DNA from: JBMORL01 sp049322335
Lineage (GTDB): Bacteria; Bacteroidota; Bacteroidia; Flavobacteriales_D; UBA2798
Assembly (NCBI GenBank): GCA_049322335.1
Contig: JBMORL010000092.1
Coordinates: forward strand, 1 to 64,000
Direction of reading: 5' to 3'
Length of the DNA stretch: 64,000 nt
Within the stretch, counting starts at the first letter, position 1. Each line of letters opens with the position of its first letter. Position numbers and translations under genes: made by a program. Positions 41,776-52,288 of the stretch are shown in pieces. The notes beneath the pieces were generated by a model. That model saw nothing but the letters and a program-made list of their open reading frames with translations, was not told the DNA's origin and did not search any database.

Positions 41776-42981
41776 TCAGTCGGTAAGAGAGTGATAGAAG
41801 TTAATCAGGTCGCGGGTAAGAAGTTTGTTGTCGTATTTGTTCTCTACCAGTTTTCGTGCATTTTTTCCTGTTTCTTCCACCAAAGCCCGGTTATTTACTA
41901 ACGTATTGATGGTTTCAGCAAATTCACCGGGAGTGTTGGCAATAAACAGGTGTTCACCTTTTTTGTAATCTATTCCTTCGGCACCAATTTTTGTGGAGAT
42001 AACTGTTTTTCCCAATGCCATTGCTTCTATAATTTTCACTCTTATTCCACCGGCTGTCAGCAGGGGAACCACCATAATAGATTTGCTGTTGATAAAATCG
42101 TTGGCACTTTCCACTTCACCGGTAACGATTACATTTTCGGGTGCATTTTTCACCAGGTATTCGGGCATTTTTCTTCCTGCCAGGTAAAATTTTATTTCGG
42201 GCTGATGGAGGCGTATTTCCGGCCATACTTTATTCAGAAACCAGTTAATCCCCTCTACGTTAGGTGTCCAGTCCATGGCACCGATATGAAACAGAGAAAG
42301 AAATTCGGGAGGAGTATGGCTGATGGTATAATTGTTATAATTAATTCCGAATGGAATATTGACAATTGGTTTAAAGCATTTGAAAGAAAGATATTTTTTA
42401 GCATCTTCATTGCTGATAGCCGCAATTCCGTCTACCTGGTTGATGACATTCAGTTCATAACGTTTCAACTGGCGTGAAAGTAAATTGAGATATGCTTTTT
42501 TGGCGCGGTTTTTTGAAGCCTCGGCCATCCGTTCCCAGATAATGTATTCGAGGTTGTGCGAGCGCAAAACGATTTTTCCTTTGGAATGCCTCCTGATGGT
42601 AGCAATGTAGGGAGTCATGAATAAACTTTCAAGGTGAATGACATCATATGAATTTTCACGCAGGGTTTTTATCAGCTTTAAGTCGAAATCGGGAGAAAAA
42701 AAACGGCTGATATTGTAGGAATCGGAGGTGACAAGAGCTGAAAAGGCATCAACGAGATTTACGGAGGTGTCAACATAAACACTTTCTATTTTCGTTTTCT
42801 GCCTGTAATCTTCGGGCATCAGGTCGGGAAGGAACGGGTGTTTTTGAGTTTCTACTGTCAGAATATTCACTTCATATCCTTCTTTCATTAGTCCTTTGGT
42901 AATGTTATTCATGGCGATGCATCCACCGTCAATGGCTGGCAAAGGCGGTTTATGGCAAAGCTGAAGTATTTTAAGCGACAT
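41776..42981 (-). CDS. Glycosyltransferase, GT4-like
   Basis: 401 aa, GT-B fold with LCHKPPLPAIDGGCIAM at the N-terminus and PLLTAGGIRVKIIEAMALG in the donor-binding part. Paralogous in layout to its downstream neighbour but clearly divergent. Located between an LptF/G-type permease and the second transferase, consistent with envelope glycan synthesis. Confidence 0.88.
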   Translation of the reverse strand: MSLKILQLCHKPPLPAIDGGCIAMNNITKGLMKEGYEVNILTVETQKHPFLPDLMPEDYRQKTKIESVYVDTSVNLVDAFSALVTSDSYNISRFFSPDFDLKLIKTLRENSYDVIHLESLFMTPYIATIRRHSKGKIVLRSHNLEYIIWERMAEASKNRAKKAYLNLLSRQLKRYELNVINQVDGIAAISNEDAKKYLSFKCFKPIVNIPFGINYNNYTISHTPPEFLSLFHIGAMDWTPNVEGINWFLNKVWPEIRLHQPEIKFYLAGRKMPEYLVKNAPENVIVTGEVESANDFINSKSIMVVPLLTAGGIRVKIIEAMALGKTVISTKIGAEGIDYKKGEHLFIANTPGEFAETINTLVNNRALVEETGKNARKLVENKYDNKLLTRDLINFYHSLTD

Positions 42982-42990
42982 GGTGCAAAA

Positions 42991-44412
42991 TTAACTTTTT
43001 CTCCTGCGCAGGAAACGGAATTTTGAAATGTAGAAATCTTTGGTGAATAATTTCGAATCGCGGTTGGATGACCAGGTGAGCAGGAAACTGAAAGGTGCCA
43101 GCACAAAAGTACTGAGCCACATTCCCCAGAAAGGGTCCATCACTTCCGATTTGGCCATTTTTTCTCCGCTGATGGAAACAATGTAGAAAAAAATAAATAA
43201 TAATACGGAAGCTACCATTGGTGCACCCAATCCTCCCTTACGTATAATAGCTCCCAGTGGTGCGCCAATAAAAAACAAAATCACACAGGCAAAAGAAAGT
43301 GTTAGTTTCCGGTGCCATTCTATGCGGTGTTTGTTGATGTATTCGTTTCGTCCGCGTACTTCATCTTTCAGACCGGTGTATACACGGTTTATTTCACGAG
43401 CTTTGGTTAAGGCCACTGAAACAGCATTGGCCTTTTCTTTTTTTTCAAGATTTTTCCATAAAAAAGCAGTGGGAACCAGTGACGATGAATCAGCCTGTCG
43501 TACCTGTACGGGGCGATAAATCATGAATTCGTTGGTGATAAATTTTGAAAAATCCTCTCTGCGCTGTGCCAGGTGAGATCGCAGTGAATCTTCCGCTATC
43601 TCCAGCTGTTCCATATTCATCATTTCAAAATGCGAGCGAAAAACGTCTACATCGGTACGCTGCAACTTAAACGCTTCCATATCAAAATGCAAAACACCTT
43701 CCTTGAACGACATCTTCATAAACGGATATTTTGCGTTTTTTACGCTCGAAGGATCCATTTCCTGGTAAATTCTTCCGTCAATAAGGGTAAAGTAAAGATG
43801 ATCACCGTTATCTGTTTTCAATAATTGTCCCTGTTCGGCATACAGGTCGCGTTTCAGCAGTGCATTGGGATGCGACTGATCGAAAATAAAAATCTCTTTG
43901 AATGATTCATCCGAATTGTTTTTTTCTTTGGCATAAATGCTGTAACCGGGAATGTCGTTGTAAAATGTTCCGGGATTCAGTGCCAGTGTGGGTTTTTGTT
44001 CCTGTATGTCGTTAATAAGCGCCCTGAATTTCAGGTTGGCTACCGGCCAGGTATAATTGGAAAAAAAGAAAGCCCCGATGCTGATCAAAAAAATAAAAAC
44101 AGTAAGCGGCCGCATGATTCTGGTTAGGGATAATCCTGCCGATTTCATGGCGGTAAGTTCATTGCTTTCGGCCAGGTTTCCGAATGTCATAATAGACGAA
44201 AGCAAAATGGCAATTGGCAATGCCATAGGAACGAGGTTGGCAGAGGCATAGAAAAGCAATTCGGCCACCACATACCATTCCAGGCCTTTTCCCATCAGGT
44301 CGTCAACGTATTTCCATAAAAACTGCATCACCAGAAAAAACATCGAAATGATGAAGGTGGAAATAAAAGGCCCGATATAGGCCCTGATGATAAGAAGATG
44401 AAGTTTTTTCAA
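42991..44412 (-). CDS. LptF/LptG family permease
   Basis: 473 aa. Inner-membrane component of the lipopolysaccharide transport ABC system. N-terminal transmembrane helices (LIIRAYIGPFISTFIISMFF; ANLVPMALPIAILLSSIM), a large periplasmic beta-jellyroll and three C-terminal helices ending in a basic tail. The EXTAMKSAGLSLTRIM loop is characteristic. Partner permease and LptB are not in this window. Confidence 0.93.
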   Translation of the reverse strand: MKKLHLLIIRAYIGPFISTFIISMFFLVMQFLWKYVDDLMGKGLEWYVVAELLFYASANLVPMALPIAILLSSIMTFGNLAESNELTAMKSAGLSLTRIMRPLTVFIFLISIGAFFFSNYTWPVANLKFRALINDIQEQKPTLALNPGTFYNDIPGYSIYAKEKNNSDESFKEIFIFDQSHPNALLKRDLYAEQGQLLKTDNGDHLYFTLIDGRIYQEMDPSSVKNAKYPFMKMSFKEGVLHFDMEAFKLQRTDVDVFRSHFEMMNMEQLEIAEDSLRSHLAQRREDFSKFITNEFMIYRPVQVRQADSSSLVPTAFLWKNLEKKEKANAVSVALTKAREINRVYTGLKDEVRGRNEYINKHRIEWHRKLTLSFACVILFFIGAPLGAIIRKGGLGAPMVASVLLFIFFYIVSISGEKMAKSEVMDPFWGMWLSTFVLAPFSFLLTWSSNRDSKLFTKDFYISKFRFLRRRKS

Positions 44413-44463
44413 GGTAAATAGTCAAACGTCAGGCCGGCTGCAAAATTGCGAAAAGAAGCGAGA

Positions 44464-44847
44464 TTATGCACCGAGTTTTTGTTTTAAAACACCAATCTGG
44501 TTATCCCAGAGAAATTTTGATTCGGCCATGTCGCTTTCATCAGCAAAATCGGTCACTATCAGCGCCACTTCATTGGTGATTGGGTCGGTTTTTATGTTGA
44601 ATTCGAACATGGTGTTGTCGTCTTCATCTTCCCGTTCCCACTGGAATTTTATCGACTCGAATGGTTTTTTGGAGATCAGCCGGGCACGCTCTTCTGCGTC
44701 ATCCCATTTAAATATATACACCCCGTTTTTAATATTTACATCGTCAGCAAACCATTCGGAAAGACCATCTGGAGTACTTAAGCTGTTGAAAAGCACTTTA
44801 TTGGAAGAGCGGAGGGGATACTCAAGCTCGAATTTCTGTTTAGGCAT
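44464..44847 (-). CDS. START-like domain protein
   Basis: 127 aa, the Bacteroidota START-like/AHSA1-type fold: FELEYPLRSSNKVLFNSLST, LSEWFADDV, then strands and a C-terminal helix (ESKFLWDNQIGVLKQKLG). Function unknown. Upstream of the LptF/G gene and divergent from the methyltransferase. Confidence 0.82.
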   Translation of the reverse strand: MPKQKFELEYPLRSSNKVLFNSLSTPDGLSEWFADDVNIKNGVYIFKWDDAEERARLISKKPFESIKFQWEREDEDDNTMFEFNIKTDPITNEVALIVTDFADESDMAESKFLWDNQIGVLKQKLGA

Positions 44848-44927
44848 AACCGGTAATTTTAAATGAATAATAGTAATTTCGCCCGCACGTATCCTTAGGA
44901 TGCTATAAATATAATAAATTTTACCGA

Positions 44928-45671
44928 ATGGCGCTCATTCATACCTTCGAATCTTCGGGAAATACTTTGTTCAGGTACAGGGGACAGATTCCACTCCTTC
45001 TTTTTGCGGCCTCCGTTCCGGTAATCTGGCTGACGGATATTACTTGCATCACGGAGGACATGTATTGGGTTTTACTGGCTGTTTGTGGTTTCGTTTCTTT
45101 TCTCGGGTTTATCATCCGTGCTATCGCTATCGGCACCACGCCTAAGAACACTTCCGGAAGAAATACAAAAGAGCAGGTGGCCGATACGGTAAATCAAACC
45201 GGCATCTATTCCACCGTAAGACACCCGCTTTACCTGGGCAATTATTTTATGTGGATCGGTATCGTTGGATTTACTTTCAATATCTGGTTTGTACTGGTGG
45301 TTACCCTTGCTTATTGGCTGTATTACGAAAGGATCATGTTTGCTGAAGAACGTTTTTTGGAAAAAAAATTCGGAGAAGTTTATATCAGCTGGTCGATGAA
45401 AGTACCGGCTTTTATTCCTTCTTTCAAAAATTATAAAAAATCGGTGGTGCCATTTTCCATGAAAAGTGTTTTAAGAAGAGAATATTCAGGAATCCTGGCC
45501 ACTGTTTTCGGATTTCTATTTGTGGCGCTTTGCCGCGATTATTTTATGATGGAAACATTTGAATTCAATATGAATTATGCCTGGATTTTGGGCGGAACGC
45601 TGGTGTTTACTTTTATTCTCCGCTCGCTGAAAAAATATACCAGCGTTTTAAATGAAGAGGGAAGATGGTAA
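44928..45671 (+). CDS. Isoprenylcysteine/phospholipid methyltransferase-type membrane protein
   Basis: 247 aa with five to six transmembrane segments and the family motif TGIYSTVRHPLYLGNYFMW, followed by the conserved E-x2-F (EERFLEKKFGEVYISW). SAM-dependent methylation of a lipid or small molecule is likely, substrate unknown. The stop overlaps the start of the lipoprotein gene by 20 bp. Confidence 0.8.
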   Translation: MALIHTFESSGNTLFRYRGQIPLLLFAASVPVIWLTDITCITEDMYWVLLAVCGFVSFLGFIIRAIAIGTTPKNTSGRNTKEQVADTVNQTGIYSTVRHPLYLGNYFMWIGIVGFTFNIWFVLVVTLAYWLYYERIMFAEERFLEKKFGEVYISWSMKVPAFIPSFKNYKKSVVPFSMKSVLRREYSGILATVFGFLFVALCRDYFMMETFEFNMNYAWILGGTLVFTFILRSLKKYTSVLNEEGRW

Positions 45672-46752
45672 TAGCGGTTTTCTGATACCATTTACCAGCA
45701 CACAAAAACTGGTTTCTATCCTTTTTTTTATTCTCATTTTATTTTCCTGTAAAGAAAAAAGCAAACCCCGGAATTATACGGGCGGACATGCGCATATGGA
45801 AATTATGGTTCAGGAGGAAAGTTTTTTTGGGAAGGATACCTTCAGCAAGCTACCACCGCAGGGTATGACAAAGACAGAAAGCATCGCACTTCTGCTGGTG
45901 TCTGATACCATCCTCAGCCGGGTAATTTCAAAAACAAAGTGGCAGGGAGATGTTTTTTCAGCACGTGAAAACATAAGAGTGCATGAAGTAGAAAATGCCA
46001 CAGAAATATTAAAAATTGAATTTTATCACGATCATGAAAAAGCGGCATTGAATTTTCTTGACACATTGTATAATGAAGCATATCTCTTTGTACGGGGATA
46101 CCTGGGTTCGGATGTAAAGGAAAAGCTGTTGGATATAGAAAGTAATCTGGATAAAATAAGGATAGACATTAATAAGGAAGAAGAATTATTAATGAAGGAA
46201 AAAGAAAAAAATCCCGAAAAGTGGCAGGAATATAATTATAATACCAGGCTGGCAGAAAAAATGATAAAGCTGATGGCGAATAAAAATATATTGGAAGAAA
46301 TGATTCATTCCTTAAAAAGGAACGATGGGATAGTAAAGATATCCGTTCTTTCCAACGGAATAATGGATAATGATGAATACTTTCATTCTACAGCAGGCAA
46401 TATCTATGAACTGGAATTGAAACGCGAAGAACTTCTGATGGCGAAAGCAAAAAATGCTGAAATAAAAGAACTCGAAAGCAGAATCCGGGAAGAAAAACAA
46501 AAACTCATTCGGTACCTGGAATTAACAATAGAAAATTTGAACAAAGAAATGGAAAGAGATATGGAGTTAACGGAATTCCAATGGCAAAAGGATTCTGTTA
46601 TTTCCACTGTGGTTCTTTCCCGGCAAAGGCTTGATTCGTTGAATACGGGATATATTCGCCTTTTGGAAAAGCAGGCTACTTACAGGATGGCGCAGGCAGG
46701 ATTAATACCGCAGATTTTTATTGTTGAAAGGCCGGCTTACAGCAGTAAATGA
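45652..46752 (+). CDS. Coiled-coil lipoprotein of unknown function
   Basis: 366 aa. Hydrophobic segment and lipobox ILFSC with C33. The N-terminal extension before the hydrophobic core is long because the start overlaps the upstream gene. The mature part is strongly helical and charged, with long coiled-coil stretches (about 150-200 and 250-340). No domain recognised. Confidence 0.65.
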   Translation: MKREDGNSGFLIPFTSTQKLVSILFFILILFSCKEKSKPRNYTGGHAHMEIMVQEESFFGKDTFSKLPPQGMTKTESIALLLVSDTILSRVISKTKWQGDVFSARENIRVHEVENATEILKIEFYHDHEKAALNFLDTLYNEAYLFVRGYLGSDVKEKLLDIESNLDKIRIDINKEEELLMKEKEKNPEKWQEYNYNTRLAEKMIKLMANKNILEEMIHSLKRNDGIVKISVLSNGIMDNDEYFHSTAGNIYELELKREELLMAKAKNAEIKELESRIREEKQKLIRYLELTIENLNKEMERDMELTEFQWQKDSVISTVVLSRQRLDSLNTGYIRLLEKQATYRMAQAGLIPQIFIVERPAYSSK

Positions 46753-46754
46753 AC

Positions 46755-49124
46755 TTACTCCCTCACTTCAAAATTCACACTCACGGTATTTCCTTTGTCG
46801 TCTACGATTGTTAATTTATGTGGCCCGGGAGCAGGAACAAATTCCATCTGGTGAATATCCATAGTAGAACCGATAAATAAATCATCAAGATGCCAGAATA
46901 AAGTGGCAGATTTATCGCGGTGTGTAGCTTCAAAAATAGTTTTTCCTTTTTCCCCTTCTAACGTTACAGGGATATGTATTTTACTTCCTTTTTTCGGATA
47001 CAAAATTTCCATCGGTTTGTTTTCTTCCACCGATTTGCAATCACTTCTGAATTCCGGTAATGTTTTGTAGGAAGGATTTTTTCCCTTATAATAATATTCC
47101 ATTACCGGAGGAAGAACAAACCACGGATGGTGAATCATTTCTTCTGCCAGTTCGCAATCACTGTCCACCCGGTATTTTCCGGTTTTATCCAGGTGCACCA
47201 GCTGATGATAGGGACATACCGGTGTTTCGCTACAGGTAGCGGGAATCCATGTGGTATCCACTTCTTCGCAGACATCAGAGGCACGGTGTCCGCTTAAACG
47301 GCATAAAGGAACTTTTTCCATATCGTCATAAGGCATCCTGAACCATTCTGATTTCGGCAAGCGGCTGAATACATCAAATAAAATGGGCGCTGCTGCTTCT
47401 ATTCCCACCAAACCCGGCCTTCCTTCGCCATCGGCATTTCCAACCCAAATACCCACCACGTATTTCGGATTCACGCCAATGGCCCAGGCATCACGAAATC
47501 CGAAACTGGTTCCGGTTTTCCACGCAATTTTCGATGAAGAAGAAAAATTCTGCCAGTTTTCATCCCCTTCCGGCCGCGCTACATCCAGCATGGCCTGGAA
47601 AGTAAACCAAACTGCTGCAGGATTTAATAACGGTTCGGACGCTTCAGCAGTTAGTGTTTCAGCGGTTACATTTTTTGATATATAGTAAGGCCGTTCGTTT
47701 ACCGATTTTTTGTAATCGGGATACTGGTTCAGGTTCCTGGCCATCGCTGCGTAAACCGAACAAAGATCCCATAGTGAAGCTTCAGCCCCTCCAAGAACCA
47801 GCGACAACCCATAATGGGAAGAGGAAAACTTCAGGGTGGTTAATCCCAGTTTTTTCAACTGGTAGTGAAATTTTGCAATACCGTATTGCTGCAACATTTT
47901 TATGGCCGGAACATTCAGCGATCGCGCAAGGGCACGGTTGGCGGAAACAGCGCCATCATATTTCTGGTTATAATTTTTTGGGTTGTATCCCGAAATATGT
48001 GTAGGCACATCCGGCACCAGCATTTTGGGTGTAATGATTCCATCATTGAGCATGCCGGCATATAACAAGGGTTTTAGAATACTGCCGGTGCTTCGTGCAG
48101 AAGGAATGATATCCACATCGCTTCCGTGTTCTTTTTCTTCATTCTCCACATTCCCGGCATAAGCAATCACTTCACCTGTGTTTACATCAATCACCAGGCA
48201 GGCTGCATTATAAATTTTGTTCAGTAACAAACGTTCGTGATGGTGTTCCAGTATTTTCACTACCTGTTCCTGTATTTCCTTATCAAGAGTGGTGGTAATA
48301 CGTTCGCCTTTATGGCCTTTTTTCATTAGTTCATTAACAAGATGAGGGGCGACCTGAGGAAGATCTGCCGGTTTTTGCGGAAGCGGTTCGGTTTTAGAAA
48401 GCAAAAGGGTAGTGGAATCTATTTCCCCGATTTCAAATAAGCGGTCGAGCAGGCGGTCGCGTTTGTCTTTCAGTTTATATTGATTTTTTCCGGGATAAAT
48501 CAGGCTGGGCGCATTGGGCAACACAGCCAGCAAAGCCGATTCAGCCCACGACAGCTGGTCGGGTGTGCGGTTAAAATAACGCCATGCCGCTGCATCAATC
48601 CCCACCACGTTACCTCCCATGGGCGCATTGGAAGCATAAAAGGCAAGAATCTCTTCTTTGGAATAGGAAAATTCTACCCGTGTGGCAAGTATCGCTTCCA
48701 GTATCTTTTCACCATAGGTGCGTTCCTGTCCTTTTCTCATCAGTCTTACTACCTGCATAGTGATGGTACTTCCACCGCTTACGCGCCTTCCTTCCGAAAA
48801 ATTTTGTTTGACAGCTCTTCCGATCCCCCTGAAACTGATACCTATATGCGAATAAAAATTCCTGTCTTCAAACTGGATAATGGCTTTTTCAAATTTTTCG
48901 GGAACATGTGGATTATGAGGAAACCGCCACTGGCCGTCATCAGCTATTCTTGCACCCAATACATTTCCCTGGCGGTCGTAAATTACCGTGGAGGTGGGAT
49001 CATTGAAGAGTTTTTCGGGTATGGCATTGTAATACCATATAAAAAAAATGATCCACAGGGCGTACCATACATACCTGTAGCGGTAGTTGAAACGCCAGAA
49101 CCGGAGCCAGAGTCGTTTGAGCAT
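46755..49124 (-). CDS. pbpC: Penicillin-binding protein 1C
   Basis: 789 aa bifunctional peptidoglycan synthase. One N-terminal transmembrane segment (about 17-32), GT51 glycosyltransferase (EDRNFYSHIGISFRG, GGSTITMQVVR), transpeptidase with SxxK in STGSILKPLLYAG and KTGTSFGFRDAW, and a C-terminal BiPBP_C beta domain (FEATHRDKSATLFWHLDD). Full length. The gene converges with the lipoprotein gene (2 bp gap). Confidence 0.94.
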   Translation of the reverse strand: MLKRLWLRFWRFNYRYRYVWYALWIIFFIWYYNAIPEKLFNDPTSTVIYDRQGNVLGARIADDGQWRFPHNPHVPEKFEKAIIQFEDRNFYSHIGISFRGIGRAVKQNFSEGRRVSGGSTITMQVVRLMRKGQERTYGEKILEAILATRVEFSYSKEEILAFYASNAPMGGNVVGIDAAAWRYFNRTPDQLSWAESALLAVLPNAPSLIYPGKNQYKLKDKRDRLLDRLFEIGEIDSTTLLLSKTEPLPQKPADLPQVAPHLVNELMKKGHKGERITTTLDKEIQEQVVKILEHHHERLLLNKIYNAACLVIDVNTGEVIAYAGNVENEEKEHGSDVDIIPSARSTGSILKPLLYAGMLNDGIITPKMLVPDVPTHISGYNPKNYNQKYDGAVSANRALARSLNVPAIKMLQQYGIAKFHYQLKKLGLTTLKFSSSHYGLSLVLGGAEASLWDLCSVYAAMARNLNQYPDYKKSVNERPYYISKNVTAETLTAEASEPLLNPAAVWFTFQAMLDVARPEGDENWQNFSSSSKIAWKTGTSFGFRDAWAIGVNPKYVVGIWVGNADGEGRPGLVGIEAAAPILFDVFSRLPKSEWFRMPYDDMEKVPLCRLSGHRASDVCEEVDTTWIPATCSETPVCPYHQLVHLDKTGKYRVDSDCELAEEMIHHPWFVLPPVMEYYYKGKNPSYKTLPEFRSDCKSVEENKPMEILYPKKGSKIHIPVTLEGEKGKTIFEATHRDKSATLFWHLDDLFIGSTMDIHQMEFVPAPGPHKLTIVDDKGNTVSVNFEVRE

Positions 49125-49226
49125 GATGGGTAGTTCAAATATACGAACAACGATTTACCGGGTTTTTACATTTTTTATCCGGAACAAATTGTTATTTTGT
49201 GAGAGTTTTTAACGATTAACCGCAGA

Positions 49227-52200
49227 GTGGGTCAACGGGTATTTCTTATATTGCTATTTGTGTCTTCGGCTTTTTTGTCCAAAGCCCAGCAATACAACTT
49301 TCATAATTATTCTGTAGGCGAGGGGTTGGCACAATCGCAGGTATTTGCCATTGCAGAAGACAATGAAGGTTACCTGTGGATGGCTACAAGAGGAGGAGGC
49401 CTCAGCCGTTTTGACGGCATATCATTCAAAAATTTTACCACACGTGATGGTTTAATCAACGATTTCGTATTATGCCTGCTGAAAGATAAAAAAGGAAATA
49501 TCTGTATCGGTACCAATGCCGGCCTTAGTATTTATAACGGTAAAAAATTTACCAGCTATTTTCCCGGAAGCGATTCTTCTGCCGTTTCGGTTAATGCACT
49601 CGCTGAAGATAAAAACGGACGATTATGGATGGCTACAGCAAAAGGTATTTACTATCTCGAACAAAATAAACTGGTAAAATACCCGGTAACCAAAAATATG
49701 GTGAGTTGTCTGCTCATTGATTCCAAAGGGAATTTGTGGTTTGGAGATGATTTTGGTTTGAACCTGGCAGATACAGTGAAAGGAAAACCGGTAAGTTATC
49801 TTTTCAGAGGGAAAGACGGTTTTACCAATGTATTGGTTCGCGCCCTGCACGAAATGCCCGATGGAAATATTATGGCCGGAACATATGGCGGAGGGGTTTT
49901 TGCTTTTAATAAAAAAAGAGCAAAAGCTTTTCCCTTGTTTAAACCCGATGAACTGAAAAGCCGGATTATTCATGATCTTTTACAGGATGGACAAGGCAGA
50001 TGGTGGATAGCTACACACGATGCCGGAATTTACCGTTACGATCCTTCGGATAGTTCGCTGGTGAATATTTCGGAAAATGAGGGATTGGCCAATAATCATG
50101 TCAGCTCGTTATTTAATGATAGTTGGGGGAATATCTGGATCGGCACTTCGGGTGGTGGCGTTTCCAAATATTCGGGAGAACAGTTTGTGCATTATACCGA
50201 AAAAAACGGACTGAAAGGAGATTATATTTATTCTGTTTTCGTTTCTTCCGACAGTTCGCTGTGGATGGGAACCAATGCCAAAGGAGTGGTTCGTATAAAA
50301 GGAACTAACGTGGTGCACTATTCAGCAGAAAATGGTTTTGTGGATGAAAAAGTGAAATGTATTTTCCAGGATAGTTACGGAGCCATGTGGTTTGGAACAG
50401 AAGGAGAAGGATTGTGGCGGTTCGATTCATCGGGATTTATAGGTTTAAAACGTGAGCAGGGGCTTACGGGAAACTGGGTAAAGTCAATTGTACAGGATAA
50501 AAACGGTGCTCTTCATATTGCCACAGCGGGTGGTGGTGTTTCCCACATCTATCGCCCTTTCCCCGAAAACAAAAATAATTTTACCATAAAACGAAGTGCA
50601 GGTGACCTTCCCGACAGGGTGAATTGCCTTTTTGTTGACAAAAACAACACCATCTGGGCAGGCGCTGATGCTGAAGAAGGAATTCACAGTATTTCTTTTT
50701 CCGGGAACTATGCATTTATCATTACCTACCGGCAGGTGGATAAACTAACGGTTCGCGCCATACGGCAGGATAAAAACGGTTACCTGTGGTTTGCTACAGC
50801 AGGAAAAGGATTACTTCGCATACTTCCGCAGCAGCGAAAACTGAAAAAAGAGGAGATGGAATATTTTACCACAGCAGACGGACTTACCTCGGACAACATC
50901 TACCTGCTGGAAACCGATAGTGAAGGAAATTTGTGGGCAGGTTCGGAGACAGGTGTGGATAAAATTATACTGAATGAAAACAGCAACATTGTTTCCATCA
51001 AACACTTTGGAAAAACGGATGGCTTCCTGGGAATAGAAACCTGCCAGAACTCCGCTGCCCGTTCATTTGACGGATCCATCTGGTTTGGCACGATCAACGG
51101 GCTTACCAAATATAATCCGCAGCGAAAAACCAGCAATGCCAGTGCACCACGGCTTGGCTTCACCGGCATTAACCTGTTTTACCAACCTCTCGAAAAAACC
51201 CGTTTTAAAAACCAAAGAAAAGATTGGGAAAAAATTTCCGATCAGTGGACATTGCATCATGATGAAAACCATATCGGTTTCGAGTTTATCGGGATTGACC
51301 AGAGAAATCCCTCTATGGTAAAATACAAATGGAAACTGGAAGGACTGGACGGTGACTGGTCGCCTGTTACCAATAAACGCGAGGTGACTTACAATAACCT
51401 GGCACCTGGAAAATATACATTTAAGGTGATGGCTATGAATGAAGACGGAGTGTGGACAGAAAAACCGCTGGAGTTCTTCTTTGAGATTGAATCACCCTTT
51501 TGGGAGAGATGGTGGTTTAAACTGATTATGTACTCGGCCATTGCGGTGATTATTTTATCCATCGTATTGGTGTATACCCGCAATGTAAAAAACCGTTCTC
51601 TGCGCCTTCGTGAACAACTGGAAACGGAAAAAAAATTACTGGAACTTGAACAAAAGTCACTGCGATTGCAGATGAATCCGCATTTTATTTTTCATGCGCT
51701 GAATTCTATCCAGGGCCTTATTCTTGAGAATGACGATAAAACGGCACGTTTATATCTTACCAAGTTTTCGAAACTGATGAGAAATATTCTTGAAAATTCC
51801 CGCGAACAGCTGATATCCCTCGACCGTGAGATTCAAACGCTGAATGATTACCTGGCGCTGGAAAAATTTACCCGTAACGATTCATTCGATTATGAAATAG
51901 TAACAGATGAAGAAGCTGAAAACGAAATAATAATGATTCCTCCCATGCTTCTCCAGCCTTTTGTGGAGAATTCCATTATTCATGGTTTCAACGGGCTGAA
52001 CCGGAGAGGAAAACTGGAAATCCATTTTTCCATAAAAGACCATTACCTCGAATGCCGGGTGAGAGACAATGGGGTAGGAAGAGAGAAAGCCATTCAGAAT
52101 AAAATGCAGCGCGACCAGCAGCACAAATCCATGGCCCTTATTGTTACCCAGGAAAGACTGGATACGATCAACGCTGCCATGAAAAAAGAATGGGGTGATC

Positions 52201-52283
52201 ATCATAGTATTGTAATCAACGACCTTACGAATGAAAACGATGAGCCGGACGGAACAGAAGTTATTGTAAGAATTGCCGTTTAA
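49227..52283 (+). CDS. Reg_prop beta-propeller sensor histidine kinase (LytS-type)
   Basis: 1018 aa from a GTG start. Signal peptide (1-21), then about twelve Reg_prop repeats (DNEGYLWMATRGGGLSRFDG type) forming two propellers. A Y_Y_Y domain (about 665-745) precedes a transmembrane helix (about 763-785). The cytoplasmic His_kinase domain has H819 in QMNPHFIFHALNSIQG and a HATPase with PFVENSIIHGF. It should sense an extracytoplasmic ligand. No response regulator lies next to it. Two SpoIIE-type phosphatases follow in the same direction. Confidence 0.92.
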   Translation: MGQRVFLILLFVSSAFLSKAQQYNFHNYSVGEGLAQSQVFAIAEDNEGYLWMATRGGGLSRFDGISFKNFTTRDGLINDFVLCLLKDKKGNICIGTNAGLSIYNGKKFTSYFPGSDSSAVSVNALAEDKNGRLWMATAKGIYYLEQNKLVKYPVTKNMVSCLLIDSKGNLWFGDDFGLNLADTVKGKPVSYLFRGKDGFTNVLVRALHEMPDGNIMAGTYGGGVFAFNKKRAKAFPLFKPDELKSRIIHDLLQDGQGRWWIATHDAGIYRYDPSDSSLVNISENEGLANNHVSSLFNDSWGNIWIGTSGGGVSKYSGEQFVHYTEKNGLKGDYIYSVFVSSDSSLWMGTNAKGVVRIKGTNVVHYSAENGFVDEKVKCIFQDSYGAMWFGTEGEGLWRFDSSGFIGLKREQGLTGNWVKSIVQDKNGALHIATAGGGVSHIYRPFPENKNNFTIKRSAGDLPDRVNCLFVDKNNTIWAGADAEEGIHSISFSGNYAFIITYRQVDKLTVRAIRQDKNGYLWFATAGKGLLRILPQQRKLKKEEMEYFTTADGLTSDNIYLLETDSEGNLWAGSETGVDKIILNENSNIVSIKHFGKTDGFLGIETCQNSAARSFDGSIWFGTINGLTKYNPQRKTSNASAPRLGFTGINLFYQPLEKTRFKNQRKDWEKISDQWTLHHDENHIGFEFIGIDQRNPSMVKYKWKLEGLDGDWSPVTNKREVTYNNLAPGKYTFKVMAMNEDGVWTEKPLEFFFEIESPFWERWWFKLIMYSAIAVIILSIVLVYTRNVKNRSLRLREQLETEKKLLELEQKSLRLQMNPHFIFHALNSIQGLILENDDKTARLYLTKFSKLMRNILENSREQLISLDREIQTLNDYLALEKFTRNDSFDYEIVTDEEAENEIIMIPPMLLQPFVENSIIHGFNGLNRRGKLEIHFSIKDHYLECRVRDNGVGREKAIQNKMQRDQQHKSMALIVTQERLDTINAAMKKEWGDHHSIVINDLTNENDEPDGTEVIVRIAV

Positions 52284-52288
52284 ATGCA

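Noticed and set aside
48480..49133. A 217-aa + strand frame
   Set aside because: It is antisense to the clear PBP1C gene.
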